Source: Gemmatimonadaceae bacterium (GTDB taxonomy: Bacteria; Gemmatimonadota; Gemmatimonadetes; Gemmatimonadales; Gemmatimonadaceae). Taken from it: a DNA stretch of 6,459 bases. Positions 1 through 5,859 of the stretch are shown here, piece by piece. Location of the stretch: NCBI GenBank assembly GCA_013820975.1, contig JACDHQ010000127.1, positions 1 to 6,459 of the forward strand, in the 5' to 3' direction. The notes below the pieces were generated by a model that had not been told where the DNA came from, made no database searches, and saw only the letters and a program-made list of their open reading frames with translations. Position 1 is the first letter of the stretch. Each line of letters begins with the position of its first letter. The translations under genes were made by a program, and so were the position numbers.

Positions 1-557
1 CGCTCGAGCGTATCGTGCTTCCCGATGCCGTGGTGGGCGTGGAGCTGCGCATCGACCGGGTGACCGGCAACGATGGCGCGCAGGGGGACCTGTTCGATCG
101 CGGCTTCGCGAGTGCGGGCGCGGTGGTCGAGGCGGTGGCCGACCTCGCTGACGACCAGGGCGACGCGGTGCTGGTGAAGCCGCGCAACAGCGCGCACCCG
201 CTGCTCGACCTGCGCACGTCCTGGCTGCCGGTGTCGCCGGGCGAGGCGGCACGTGGTCCCATCGGCATGCCAGCCGCAAACGCCGCGGGCCCGCACCTCA
301 CGCTGCAGCTCGTGACGCCACCGCGCGAGATCGCCGTCGAGACCGAGCGTCGCCGCGACCACGAACGCCCGATCCGCTATCGCGACGATCGCGGCTGGCA
401 TGGGCTGGTGGAGACTGCAGGCCCCGAGCGCGTGTCGGGGGGGACATGGGAGAGTCCATTTGCGCGCGAGTACTTCCGCTGCGTGCGCGAGGATGGGGTA
501 CTCGTGTGGCTCTATCGCGGGGGTGGCGATTGGTACATGCAGGGGTGGTGGGATTGA
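1..557 (+). CDS. imuB: ImuB, Y-family polymerase-like mutagenesis protein (3' part only)
   Basis: This is the last 184 residues of a gene that enters from the left edge; the reading frame is open from base 3 to the TGA at 555–557. ImuB is a Y-family DNA polymerase homologue without catalytic activity that connects ImuA, DnaE2 and the beta clamp in SOS-induced translesion synthesis. The polymerase fold and clamp-binding motif lie upstream of the window. What is visible is the little-finger/C-terminal region and the characteristic tail: a TPPREI stretch, then RYRDDRGW, GPERVSGGTW, AREYFRCV, and a final W-rich segment ending GDWYMQGWWD. This order (GPER-SGGW, R-YF-V, LW-Y/F-R, W--G) is typical of ImuB C-termini (DUF6504-like). 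In many bacteria dnaE2 follows directly; here its start is about 1.8 kb away. An internal GTG at 15 is not a real start. Family assignment is from memory of the motif pattern and is firm. Confidence 0.9.
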   Translation, partial: LERIVLPDAVVGVELRIDRVTGNDGAQGDLFDRGFASAGAVVEAVADLADDQGDAVLVKPRNSAHPLLDLRTSWLPVSPGEAARGPIGMPAANAAGPHLTLQLVTPPREIAVETERRRDHERPIRYRDDRGWHGLVETAGPERVSGGTWESPFAREYFRCVREDGVLVWLYRGGGDWYMQGWWD

Positions 558-560
558 CGC

Positions 561-583
561 AGCTATCAGCTATCGGCTATCAG
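561..583. repeat. Tandem heptamer repeat (A/G)GCTATC, three copies
   Basis: Three consecutive 7-base units lie 3 bases after the imuB stop: AGCTATC (561–567), AGCTATC (568–574) and GGCTATC (575–581), followed by AG. The array marks the left edge of the interval that separates imuB from the minus-strand sbtAB operon. I see no coding role. It looks like a short intergenic tandem repeat that could be scattered in the genome or mark a recombination junction, which is inference. The remaining spacer to 691 holds only an unassigned minus-strand open stretch. Confidence 0.75.
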
Positions 584-691
584 CGCGGGCTGCCATGCAC
601 GGTCCGCCAGCTGCTTCGCAGCCTCGAGTTCCACGACGAGCATGCCTTCCACACCTGCTGCACCCGCTACTCGGTATGGCACCAGATCGAT

Positions 692-1003
692 TTAAAATCT
701 CTCCGGTCGCACGACCTCTACTTCGGAGCGAAGCACAACGAGACCATGGGTTTCGAGGAGCGGAGCGAGCGCTTCAACAAAGCGGTCGGACCGATCTGCG
801 TTGCTGATTGCGAGAAAAACATATTTGGCGGTCGCGCCGCTCACCAGATCTTCGGACCATGCGCCGTGCCGACCCCGACCGCTCGTTGCACGCAACAAGG
901 CATGACCGGTGATCCCTGCCTCTTCAGCCAATTGCGCGAGCTTCGGAGCGATCGGTGCATCAACGAGCACTTCTATCCGTACACGTTTGGTCATTTCGAT
1001 CAT
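692..1003 (-). CDS. sbtB: PII-like regulator of the bicarbonate transporter (SbtB-type)
   Basis: A 103-residue protein starting at ATG 1003–1001 and ending at TAA 694–692. The start overlaps the sbtA stop as ATGA. SbtB proteins are small trimeric PII-like regulators that bind adenine nucleotides (including cAMP) and gate SbtA-type bicarbonate permeases. The visible pattern fits the ferredoxin-like PII fold: a first strand (RVRIEVLVD, residues 7–15), a helix with EEAGITGH (27–34), a loop rich in Gly/Arg (SGRGRHG, 41–47) at the T-loop position, a strand AKYVFLAI (59–66), a second helix, and a last strand SEVEVVRP (93–100). The protein stops at PERF, so the Cys-containing C-terminal loop (CGPxGC type) of some cyanobacterial SbtB proteins is absent. 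Identity rests on the fold-like pattern plus the neighbour; a more generic PII-like protein is the alternative. A longer open frame upstream is only the shadow of sbtA. Confidence 0.8.
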   Translation of the reverse strand: MIEMTKRVRIEVLVDAPIAPKLAQLAEEAGITGHALLRATSGRGRHGAWSEDLVSGATAKYVFLAISNADRSDRFVEALAPLLETHGLVVLRSEVEVVRPERF

Positions 1004-1965
1004 GAGTAGCCTCCCAGGACTTCGGCCATCCATCGAAACATCGGGATGCCGAACACAATGTTGAATGGAAATGTCACACCGAGCGACATTGCCAGATAAA
1101 GGCCGGCATCCGCCTGAGGCAAGGAAAGACGCATGGCTGCCGGTACCGCGATATAGGAGGCGCTGGCTACCAATAGGGCCAGAGCCGCTGCCGACGGCGG
1201 ATCGAGCCCGATCGCCGTGCCCACCAGCGCTCCGATCGTTCCATTGACAATCGGAAAGGCGACTGCAAGCATGGCCAGCCGAATAGTGAGCGATCGCGTT
1301 TGAATGATACGACGCATGGCGACCAGACCCATGTCGAGCAAAAACAGGCATAGTATGCCGGTAAATCCTGTGCGGAACACCGGTTCGATCGGTTCGAATC
1401 CGCGCGGCCCTATCGCGATGCCGATTGCGAAGCTGCCTAGAAGGAGGACGACGGAACCATTGAAGAACACTTCTCGCAACAGCGTTGGTTCGAACAGACG
1501 CCCGCTTCCGTCCCGCCGCGCGATAAGGATGCCGGACAGGATGGCTGGCGTTTCCATCATGGCAAGTACCGCCACCATGAACCCTGCAATGGCAAAGCCG
1601 CTATTGCCGTAGATTTGGCTGGCGGTGACAAACGTCACGACGCTTACGGAGCCATAATGCGCTGCTACGGCGCCGCTGTTGATCCGATCAAGCCGGCCGA
1701 TTGTGCGCAATACCGGTGCAACCAGGAATGGAATAGTCGCACTCAGGACGAGACCAGCGGCGAGCGCATTTACCAAGTCCGGCCCGATCCCGGCTTTGGT
1801 AACCTCTACACCACCCTTCAGACCGATCGCGGCCATGAGGTAAAGCGATAATCCCTTGGCCACCGTTTCGGGAACAGCGAGGTCCGATCGTGCGGCTGCT
1901 GCGAGGGCTCCGAGCATGAAGAACAGCACCGGAGCGGAAAGAAGTGTAGAGGTGAGTGTATCCAT
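1000..1965 (-). CDS. sbtA: Sodium-dependent bicarbonate permease, SbtA family
   Basis: A 321-residue integral membrane protein of the Na+-dependent bicarbonate transporter superfamily (Sbt_1, formerly DUF897), expected to import HCO3- with Na+ across the cytoplasmic membrane. About ten hydrophobic segments can be read, roughly at residues 8–24, 34–50, 63–88, 101–119, 122–148, 165–186, 197–217, 228–253, 256–277 and 288–317, in keeping with the 5+5 inverted topology. Family signatures are GLKGGVEV (48–55), AHYGSVSVVTF (102–112), METPAI (137–142), SASYIAVPAAMRL (268–280) and LGVTFPFN (295–302). The length matches the shorter bacterial homologues and is below the roughly 370 of cyanobacterial SbtA. 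I chose the ATG at 1965 (MDTLTSTLLS) because the first helix begins just after it; the frame stays open far upstream, but that part is antisense to dnaE2. Base composition is less GC-rich than the flanking genes, which suggests acquisition. It overlaps sbtB by 4 bases. Confidence 0.92.
   Translation of the reverse strand: MDTLTSTLLSAPVLFFMLGALAAAARSDLAVPETVAKGLSLYLMAAIGLKGGVEVTKAGIGPDLVNALAAGLVLSATIPFLVAPVLRTIGRLDRINSGAVAAHYGSVSVVTFVTASQIYGNSGFAIAGFMVAVLAMMETPAILSGILIARRDGSGRLFEPTLLREVFFNGSVVLLLGSFAIGIAIGPRGFEPIEPVFRTGFTGILCLFLLDMGLVAMRRIIQTRSLTIRLAMLAVAFPIVNGTIGALVGTAIGLDPPSAAALALLVASASYIAVPAAMRLSLPQADAGLYLAMSLGVTFPFNIVFGIPMFRWMAEVLGGYS
1010..1015 (-). promoter_or_regulatory. Ribosome binding site of sbtB
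   Basis: On the minus strand GGGAGG lies inside the last codons of sbtA, six bases before the sbtB ATG at 1003. Its strength and spacing support that ATG as the start, rather than the internal ATG three codons later, and suggest translational coupling with sbtA. Confidence 0.65.
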
Positions 1966-1978
1966 GTTTTTCCCGTTA

Positions 1979-2002
1979 CAGTGGTGCATGAAGGCACCAC
2001 TG
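1979..2002. promoter_or_regulatory. Perfect 9-bp inverted repeat upstream of sbtA
   Basis: CAGTGGTGC (1979–1987) and GCACCACTG (1994–2002) are exact reverse complements separated by the 6-base loop ATGAAG. The nearer arm ends 13 bases before the sbtA start codon at 1965. It could be an operator for a dimeric regulator or a hairpin in the sbtA 5' untranslated region. No T-run follows it, so it is unlikely to be a terminator. Its function is inferred from position only. Confidence 0.5.
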
Positions 2003-2039
2003 GTGTCCATTGAACCCTGACCCTCTCTGCCAACATGAG

Positions 2040-2349
2040 TGGGACACCGACCACTCCTGAGTCTAGTGTCTGAGGGTGATCGAGGATCTCCAGATGGCTC
2101 CCGCTCGTGCTCCCGTTCCGTTGATTGTACACGATACCGGGGTGTCCACCAGCCCGACGCGGCGAGCTGGCCGGTCCCACGCGACGCCGCGGCCCAGCGG
2201 CGACTCCCGTCGATCCGCAGGCAAAGCGTGTCGCGGAGCTCGAGCGCCAGCTCGCCAAGGCGACCGTCCAGTGTAGTTGCACCGGCCCGGCGCTGGAGCA
2301 CCGGATTGCACCAGGTACAGATGGAAATCTGAAGACCCCCGTGTCCCCA
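2040..2349. mobile_element. Internally deleted insertion-sequence remnant
   Basis: The segment between the sbtA 5' region and dnaE2 looks like a decayed IS. Its left limit is TGGGACAC (2040–2047). Its right limit is GTGTCCCCA (2341–2349), whose reverse complement TGGGGACAC matches the left end apart from one extra G. Between them lies an in-frame fragment resembling the middle of an IS3-type OrfA transposase (2149–2271), with no OrfB and no complete OrfA, so most of the element would have been lost. At about 310 bases it is far shorter than an intact IS3-family element. The ends are short and imperfect, so the exact borders are tentative, and I see no clear target duplication. This covers the interval between sbtA and dnaE2, where I find no other gene. 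Confidence 0.45.
2149..2271 (+). pseudogene. Fragment of an IS3-type OrfA transposase
   Basis: About 41 codons in the same frame as dnaE2 read RRGELAG, then TRRRGP, PVDPQAKRV and AELERQLAKA. This series (basic linker, Gly-Pro, VDP, then a heptad-like Leu/Glu coiled coil) resembles the region of IS3-family OrfA after the helix-turn-helix, where the leucine zipper begins. The preceding HTH and the rest of the zipper are absent, and the sequence changes character after codon 2271, so this is a remnant. A TGA at 2122–2124 closes the frame upstream. It remains open into dnaE2, so a TTG start at 2125 would give a transposase–DnaE2 fusion, though I think translation begins at 2341. The family call is from memory of the motif. 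Confidence 0.5.
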
Positions 2350-5300
2350 TTTGTTGAACTCCGCGCCCACACCGCCTTCTCCTTTGGCGACGGGGTCCTC
2401 ACCCCCGAGGCCCTCGCGGCGCGCGCGCGGCGGCTCGGCTACACCCACCTCGGCGTCACCGACACCGCCGACGTGGGCGGGCTCGTGCGCTTCGCGCTCG
2501 CCATGCGCACGCCGCAGCGCGACGTGCAGTGCACCGAGGCGGCGATGCACGCCGAGCGTGGCGCCGATCCCTGCCCGGTGTGCGAACGCGTGCTCACTCC
2601 ACTCGGCGGCGCGGAGCTCATCGTCGACGGGCACCCCGCAGCGTTCATCGCCCGCAATGCGCGCGGCTACCGGAACCTCGCCGCGCTGGTCACGCTCGCG
2701 CGTGTGGGGGCATGGGAGCAGTGGGAGCAGGGGGGGCAGCGGGAACGGCGCGGGCGGCCGCGCGTCACCTGGGCGCAGGTGGCCGCCCATGCGGAAGGGT
2801 TGCATGCGCTGACCGGGCCGCCTGCCGGGCTGCTCGCATCACGCCTGCACGCGCGCGACGACCTTGGCGCCCGCGAGACCCTGCGGCAGTGGCGCGACAT
2901 CTTCGATGCGAGTCGCCTCTCGGTGGAAGTGCAGCTGCACCACGTCAGCGGCCGCGAGGCGGCGCTGGCGGGGCGCCTCATCGCCCTCGCCGAGCATGAG
3001 GGGGTGCCCTGGGTGGTGGCACATGATCCGCGATACGTCGATCCCGATGGGCGGCTCGCGCACGACGTCCACACCGCCAATCGCCATGGCCTGACGCTCG
3101 ACGAGGCATCGGCGCGCGGGCTGCTCCGTCCCAACGGCGAGTGGGCACTGCCGTCGCCGCGCACGATGCTGCGCCGCTGGAGCGGCCGCACCGAGGGCCT
3201 GCGCGAGAGCCAGCGCATCGCCGGGGAGTGCGAGGCGTTCGAGCTGGCGTGGATGCGGCCGCCGATGCCCGTCTTCCCTCCGCCATCGCTCGCGGGGGAT
3301 GCTGCCGTGAGCACGCACACGACGAACGCGATGCTGCGGCTGCGCACCTTCGAGGGTGCACACGAGCGCTGGGGGCGGCGGCTGCGACCGGAGCAGAAGG
3401 CCCAGCTCGAGAAGGAGCTCGAGCTCATCGCGCGGCTCGGCTTCGGTGGCTTCTTCCTCGTGATGTGGGATGCCGTGCGCTTCGCGCGCTCGCGCAACAT
3501 CCTCTGCCAGGGCCGCGGTAGCGCCGCCAACTCGGCCGTGGCCTTCTGCCTCGGGATCACCGCGGTGGACCCCGTGCAGCACGGGCTGCTCTTCGAGCGC
3601 TTCCTCTCGGAGACGCGCACCGACGGCACCACCGAGCCGCCCGACATCGACGTGGACTTCGAGCACGAGCGGCGCGAGGAGGTGCTCGACTACATGTACG
3701 AGACGTGGGGGCGCAGCCACGCGGCCATCACGGCCGTCACGCAGACCTATCGCGCGCCCAACGCCGTGCGCGACACGATGCGTGCCTTCGGCTACCCGCT
3801 GGCGGTCGCCGATGCGCTCGCCAAGCGCATGCACTACGCCGATCCCGCCGAGGGGGCGCAGGCGATCCGGGACGGGCTGGGTGCGGCGCATGGGCTCGAT
3901 GTGAACTCCGCGCGCGGGGAGGCGTTGCTGCGGACGATCGCGGCGTTTGATGGGGTGCCGAGACTACGGTCCACGCACGTCGGGGGCTTCGTGCTCTCGT
4001 CGTCGCCGCTCGGCACATACCTCCCTGTCGAGCAGACGACGATGGGGCGCACCATCCTCCAGTTCGACAAGGACGACCTCGACGAGCTCGGCGTGCCGAA
4101 GTTCGACTTCCTCGGACTGGGCGGGCTCACGATGATCCGGAAGTCGTTCGACGCGATCGAGTCGCGTGGCTACCACAGGCCGGAGATCTATTCGCTGCCG
4201 CCGGATGATCCCGCGACGTTCGACCTCATCCAGCGCGGCGAGACGATCGGCACCTTCCAGATCGAGAGCCGCGCGCAGATCCAGTCGGTGCTGCGCACGC
4301 GCCCCGACCGGCTGTACGACATCGTCGTGCAGGTCGCACTCATCAGGCCAGGCCCCATCCAGGCGAAGTTCGTGCACCCGTACACCGAGCGGCGGCTCGG
4401 CCGCGAGGGGGTGACGTATCCGCATCCGGCGCTCGAGCCGATCCTCAAGCGCACGCAGGGGATCCCCGTGTTCCAGGAGCAGGCGATGTCGATCGCGATG
4501 GCGCTCGGCGGCTACACGGGGAGCGAGGCCGATGCGCTGCGTCGCACGATGGGCAACGAGCGCAAGAAGGCGCGCCTGCTGCGCGAGCTGGAACGGTTGA
4601 AGGTGGCGATGGTGCGCAACGACGCGCTGTCGCCGCGGATGAACGAGAAGACGGCCGCGAAGATCTGCGATGACCTGCAGAGCTTTGCGAACTACGGATT
4701 CCCCGAGTCGCATGCGTGGAGCTTCGCGCTCATCGCGTACGCAACCACGTGGATCAAGGCGCATCACACCGCGGCGTTCTACCTCGGACTGATCAACGCG
4801 CAACCGATGGGATTCTATCCCGTCGCGATGCTCGTGCACGACGCGCGGAAGCACGGCGTGGAGGTGCGCCCACCCTGCCTGCAGCAGGGGATGGTGGACT
4901 GCACCCTCGAGGACACCGCCGATCAGGCGAAGCCGGCGCTACGGATCGGGTGGCGGGTGATCCGCGGCGCGGGCACGGAGCTGCTGGAGCGGGTGGTGAC
5001 AGCGCGGGCGAGTGCGCCATTCACGTCGGTGGAAATTGCCGTGCAGCGATGTGCATTCACCCGTGCCGACGCCATGGCGTTCGCGCGGGCGGGAGCGTTC
5101 GCCGCGTGGGCTCCCGACCGCCGCCAGGCGACGTGGGAGGCGCTACGCGCGGTGGGCGACGTGCTCCCCCTCGCGCCGGCACGCGACTTCGCACTCGACG
5201 CGCCGCCGGAGGATCACGATCGCGCGGTGCTGCTCGACTACCACGCGACGGGGCTGAGCCTGCAGGGGCATCCGATGGATGCGCTGCGGCCGCGGCTCCA

Positions 5301-5625
5301 GCGCGGCGGGGCGGTGACCAGTCGCGACCTCGACCGGCTGCCGGCTGGCCGGATGATCGCGGTCGGCGGCCTGGTGACGATCCGCCAGCGGCCATCCACT
5401 GCGGGGGGAACGATCTTCCTGCTCCTCGAGGACGAGCATGGCGTGATCAACGTGATCGTGTCGCGGAAGCTGGTGGAGGAGAACGAGGAAATTGTAAAAC
5501 GCTCGCCGTTCATCCTCGTGCAGGGGAAGCTGGAGAAGGATGGCGCAGTGATCAACGTCGTCGGCAAGCGGTTCAAGGCGCTGGAGGCGGAGGTGGCGGG
5601 GGTCAGGTCGCGGGATTTCCGGTGA
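2341..5625 (+). CDS. dnaE2: Error-prone DNA polymerase III alpha subunit DnaE2
   Basis: A 1094-residue C-family polymerase, the usual DnaE2 length, which performs mutagenic translesion synthesis with ImuA and ImuB. Order of domains: PHP (about 1–240, beginning FVELRAHTAFSF), polymerase core with GRGSAANS (391–398), PDIDVDF with catalytic Asp437 and Asp439, KFDFLGL with Asp589, GTFQIES (637–643), RPGPIQ (669–674), the FPESHAWSFA segment (787–796), and a C-terminal OB fold (about 1005–1080) ending in the typical VRSRDF tail. The catalytic Asp triad is intact. The PHP domain is altered: Arg8 replaces the first His of the usual HxH, Thr42 replaces the His of TDH, and Cys64, His70, Cys78 and Cys81 form a possible metal-binding cluster. 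I chose GTG 2341 because homology begins at once with FVEL; there is no strong ribosome binding site, and this codon lies in a putative IS end. The frame is open back to 2125. No LexA box is evident. Confidence 0.95.
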   Translation: MSPFVELRAHTAFSFGDGVLTPEALAARARRLGYTHLGVTDTADVGGLVRFALAMRTPQRDVQCTEAAMHAERGADPCPVCERVLTPLGGAELIVDGHPAAFIARNARGYRNLAALVTLARVGAWEQWEQGGQRERRGRPRVTWAQVAAHAEGLHALTGPPAGLLASRLHARDDLGARETLRQWRDIFDASRLSVEVQLHHVSGREAALAGRLIALAEHEGVPWVVAHDPRYVDPDGRLAHDVHTANRHGLTLDEASARGLLRPNGEWALPSPRTMLRRWSGRTEGLRESQRIAGECEAFELAWMRPPMPVFPPPSLAGDAAVSTHTTNAMLRLRTFEGAHERWGRRLRPEQKAQLEKELELIARLGFGGFFLVMWDAVRFARSRNILCQGRGSAANSAVAFCLGITAVDPVQHGLLFERFLSETRTDGTTEPPDIDVDFEHERREEVLDYMYETWGRSHAAITAVTQTYRAPNAVRDTMRAFGYPLAVADALAKRMHYADPAEGAQAIRDGLGAAHGLDVNSARGEALLRTIAAFDGVPRLRSTHVGGFVLSSSPLGTYLPVEQTTMGRTILQFDKDDLDELGVPKFDFLGLGGLTMIRKSFDAIESRGYHRPEIYSLPPDDPATFDLIQRGETIGTFQIESRAQIQSVLRTRPDRLYDIVVQVALIRPGPIQAKFVHPYTERRLGREGVTYPHPALEPILKRTQGIPVFQEQAMSIAMALGGYTGSEADALRRTMGNERKKARLLRELERLKVAMVRNDALSPRMNEKTAAKICDDLQSFANYGFPESHAWSFALIAYATTWIKAHHTAAFYLGLINAQPMGFYPVAMLVHDARKHGVEVRPPCLQQGMVDCTLEDTADQAKPALRIGWRVIRGAGTELLERVVTARASAPFTSVEIAVQRCAFTRADAMAFARAGAFAAWAPDRRQATWEALRAVGDVLPLAPARDFALDAPPEDHDRAVLLDYHATGLSLQGHPMDALRPRLQRGGAVTSRDLDRLPAGRMIAVGGLVTIRQRPSTAGGTIFLLLEDEHGVINVIVSRKLVEENEEIVKRSPFILVQGKLEKDGAVINVVGKRFKALEAEVAGVRSRDFR

Positions 5626-5661
5626 TCCCTGGTTAGGGGGCGTCGCGCAACGCGCCATGGG

Positions 5662-5699
5662 GGACGCGGATGGCGCAGATGACGCGGATGAACGCGGAT
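5662..5699 (+). repeat. 9-mer tandem array, left arm of an inverted pair
   Basis: Four adjacent units follow dnaE2: GACGCGGAT (5663–5671), GGCGCAGAT (5672–5680), GACGCGGAT (5681–5689) and the 10-base variant GAACGCGGAT (5690–5699). Bases 5662–5685 match the reverse complement of 5789–5812 at 22 of 24 positions, making this one arm of a long inverted repeat with about 100 bases between arms. It sits between two convergent genes. Confidence 0.7.
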
Positions 5700-5780
5700 C
5701 GCCAAAGGGAACGCGGCCTGTCTTTACGGCACGGGAACGCCGCTGTCCATGAATCAAACATCAAAGGCAGGCAGGTAGGA

Positions 5781-5812
5781 GCGGATGAGCGTCATCAGCG
5801 TCATCCGCGTCC
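5781..5812 (-). repeat. 9-mer tandem array, right arm of an inverted pair
   Basis: Read on the minus strand from 5811 this gives GACGCGGAT, GACGCTGAT and GACGCTCAT, the same 9-mer family as the array at 5662–5699 in opposite orientation. Its outer bases also form a local 8-bp stem, GCGGATGA (5781–5788) with TCATCCGC (5801–5808), around a 12-base loop. Together the arms could fold in transcripts from either convergent gene, but no T-run marks a classical terminator. The rest of 5626–5859 shows nothing I can name. Confidence 0.7.
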
Positions 5813-5859
5813 GCTGGCCGTGCCGCGAGCCACTGACCGCCACGACGATCCGCGACGAT

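Noticed and set aside
446..1009. 187-codon plus-strand frame crossing the imuB end and sbtB
   Set aside because: It overlaps imuB out of frame and is antisense to sbtB; its residues show no family pattern.
692..1351. 219-codon minus-strand frame giving sbtB a long N-terminal extension
   Set aside because: The extra part overlaps the 3' third of sbtA in another frame. The ATG at 1003 with a GGGAGG site six bases upstream and the ATGA overlap gives a normal PII-like length.
2050..2340. LexA/SOS box or clear sigma-70 promoter for dnaE2
   Set aside because: I looked for GAAC/GTTC-type and other paired motifs and for -35/-10 pairs, and found nothing convincing. The LexA motif of this lineage is not known to me, so absence is not proven.
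1000..2805. 601-codon minus-strand reading frame that contains sbtA
   Set aside because: Only the part from ATG 1965 matches a family. The upstream 280 codons are antisense to the IS remnant and to dnaE2 and have no recognisable domain.
2839..3891. 350-codon minus-strand frame inside dnaE2, and similar long frames at 2667–3647 and 3964–4854
   Set aside because: These are GC-driven antisense shadows: Arg/Ala-rich, without motifs, and wholly within a convincing dnaE2 gene.
4716..5636. 306-codon plus-strand frame over the 3' part of dnaE2
   Set aside because: It is a +1-type shadow, Gly/Arg-rich and of low complexity, while the dnaE2 frame keeps conserved motifs through to its VRSRDF tail.
5636..5660. 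Rho-independent terminator after dnaE2 (CGCG-CAA-CGCG)
   Set aside because: The stem is only about four base pairs without bulges and is not followed by a T-run.
5662..5812. CRISPR array
   Set aside because: The repeats are 9-base tandem units without unique spacers, and no cas gene is near.
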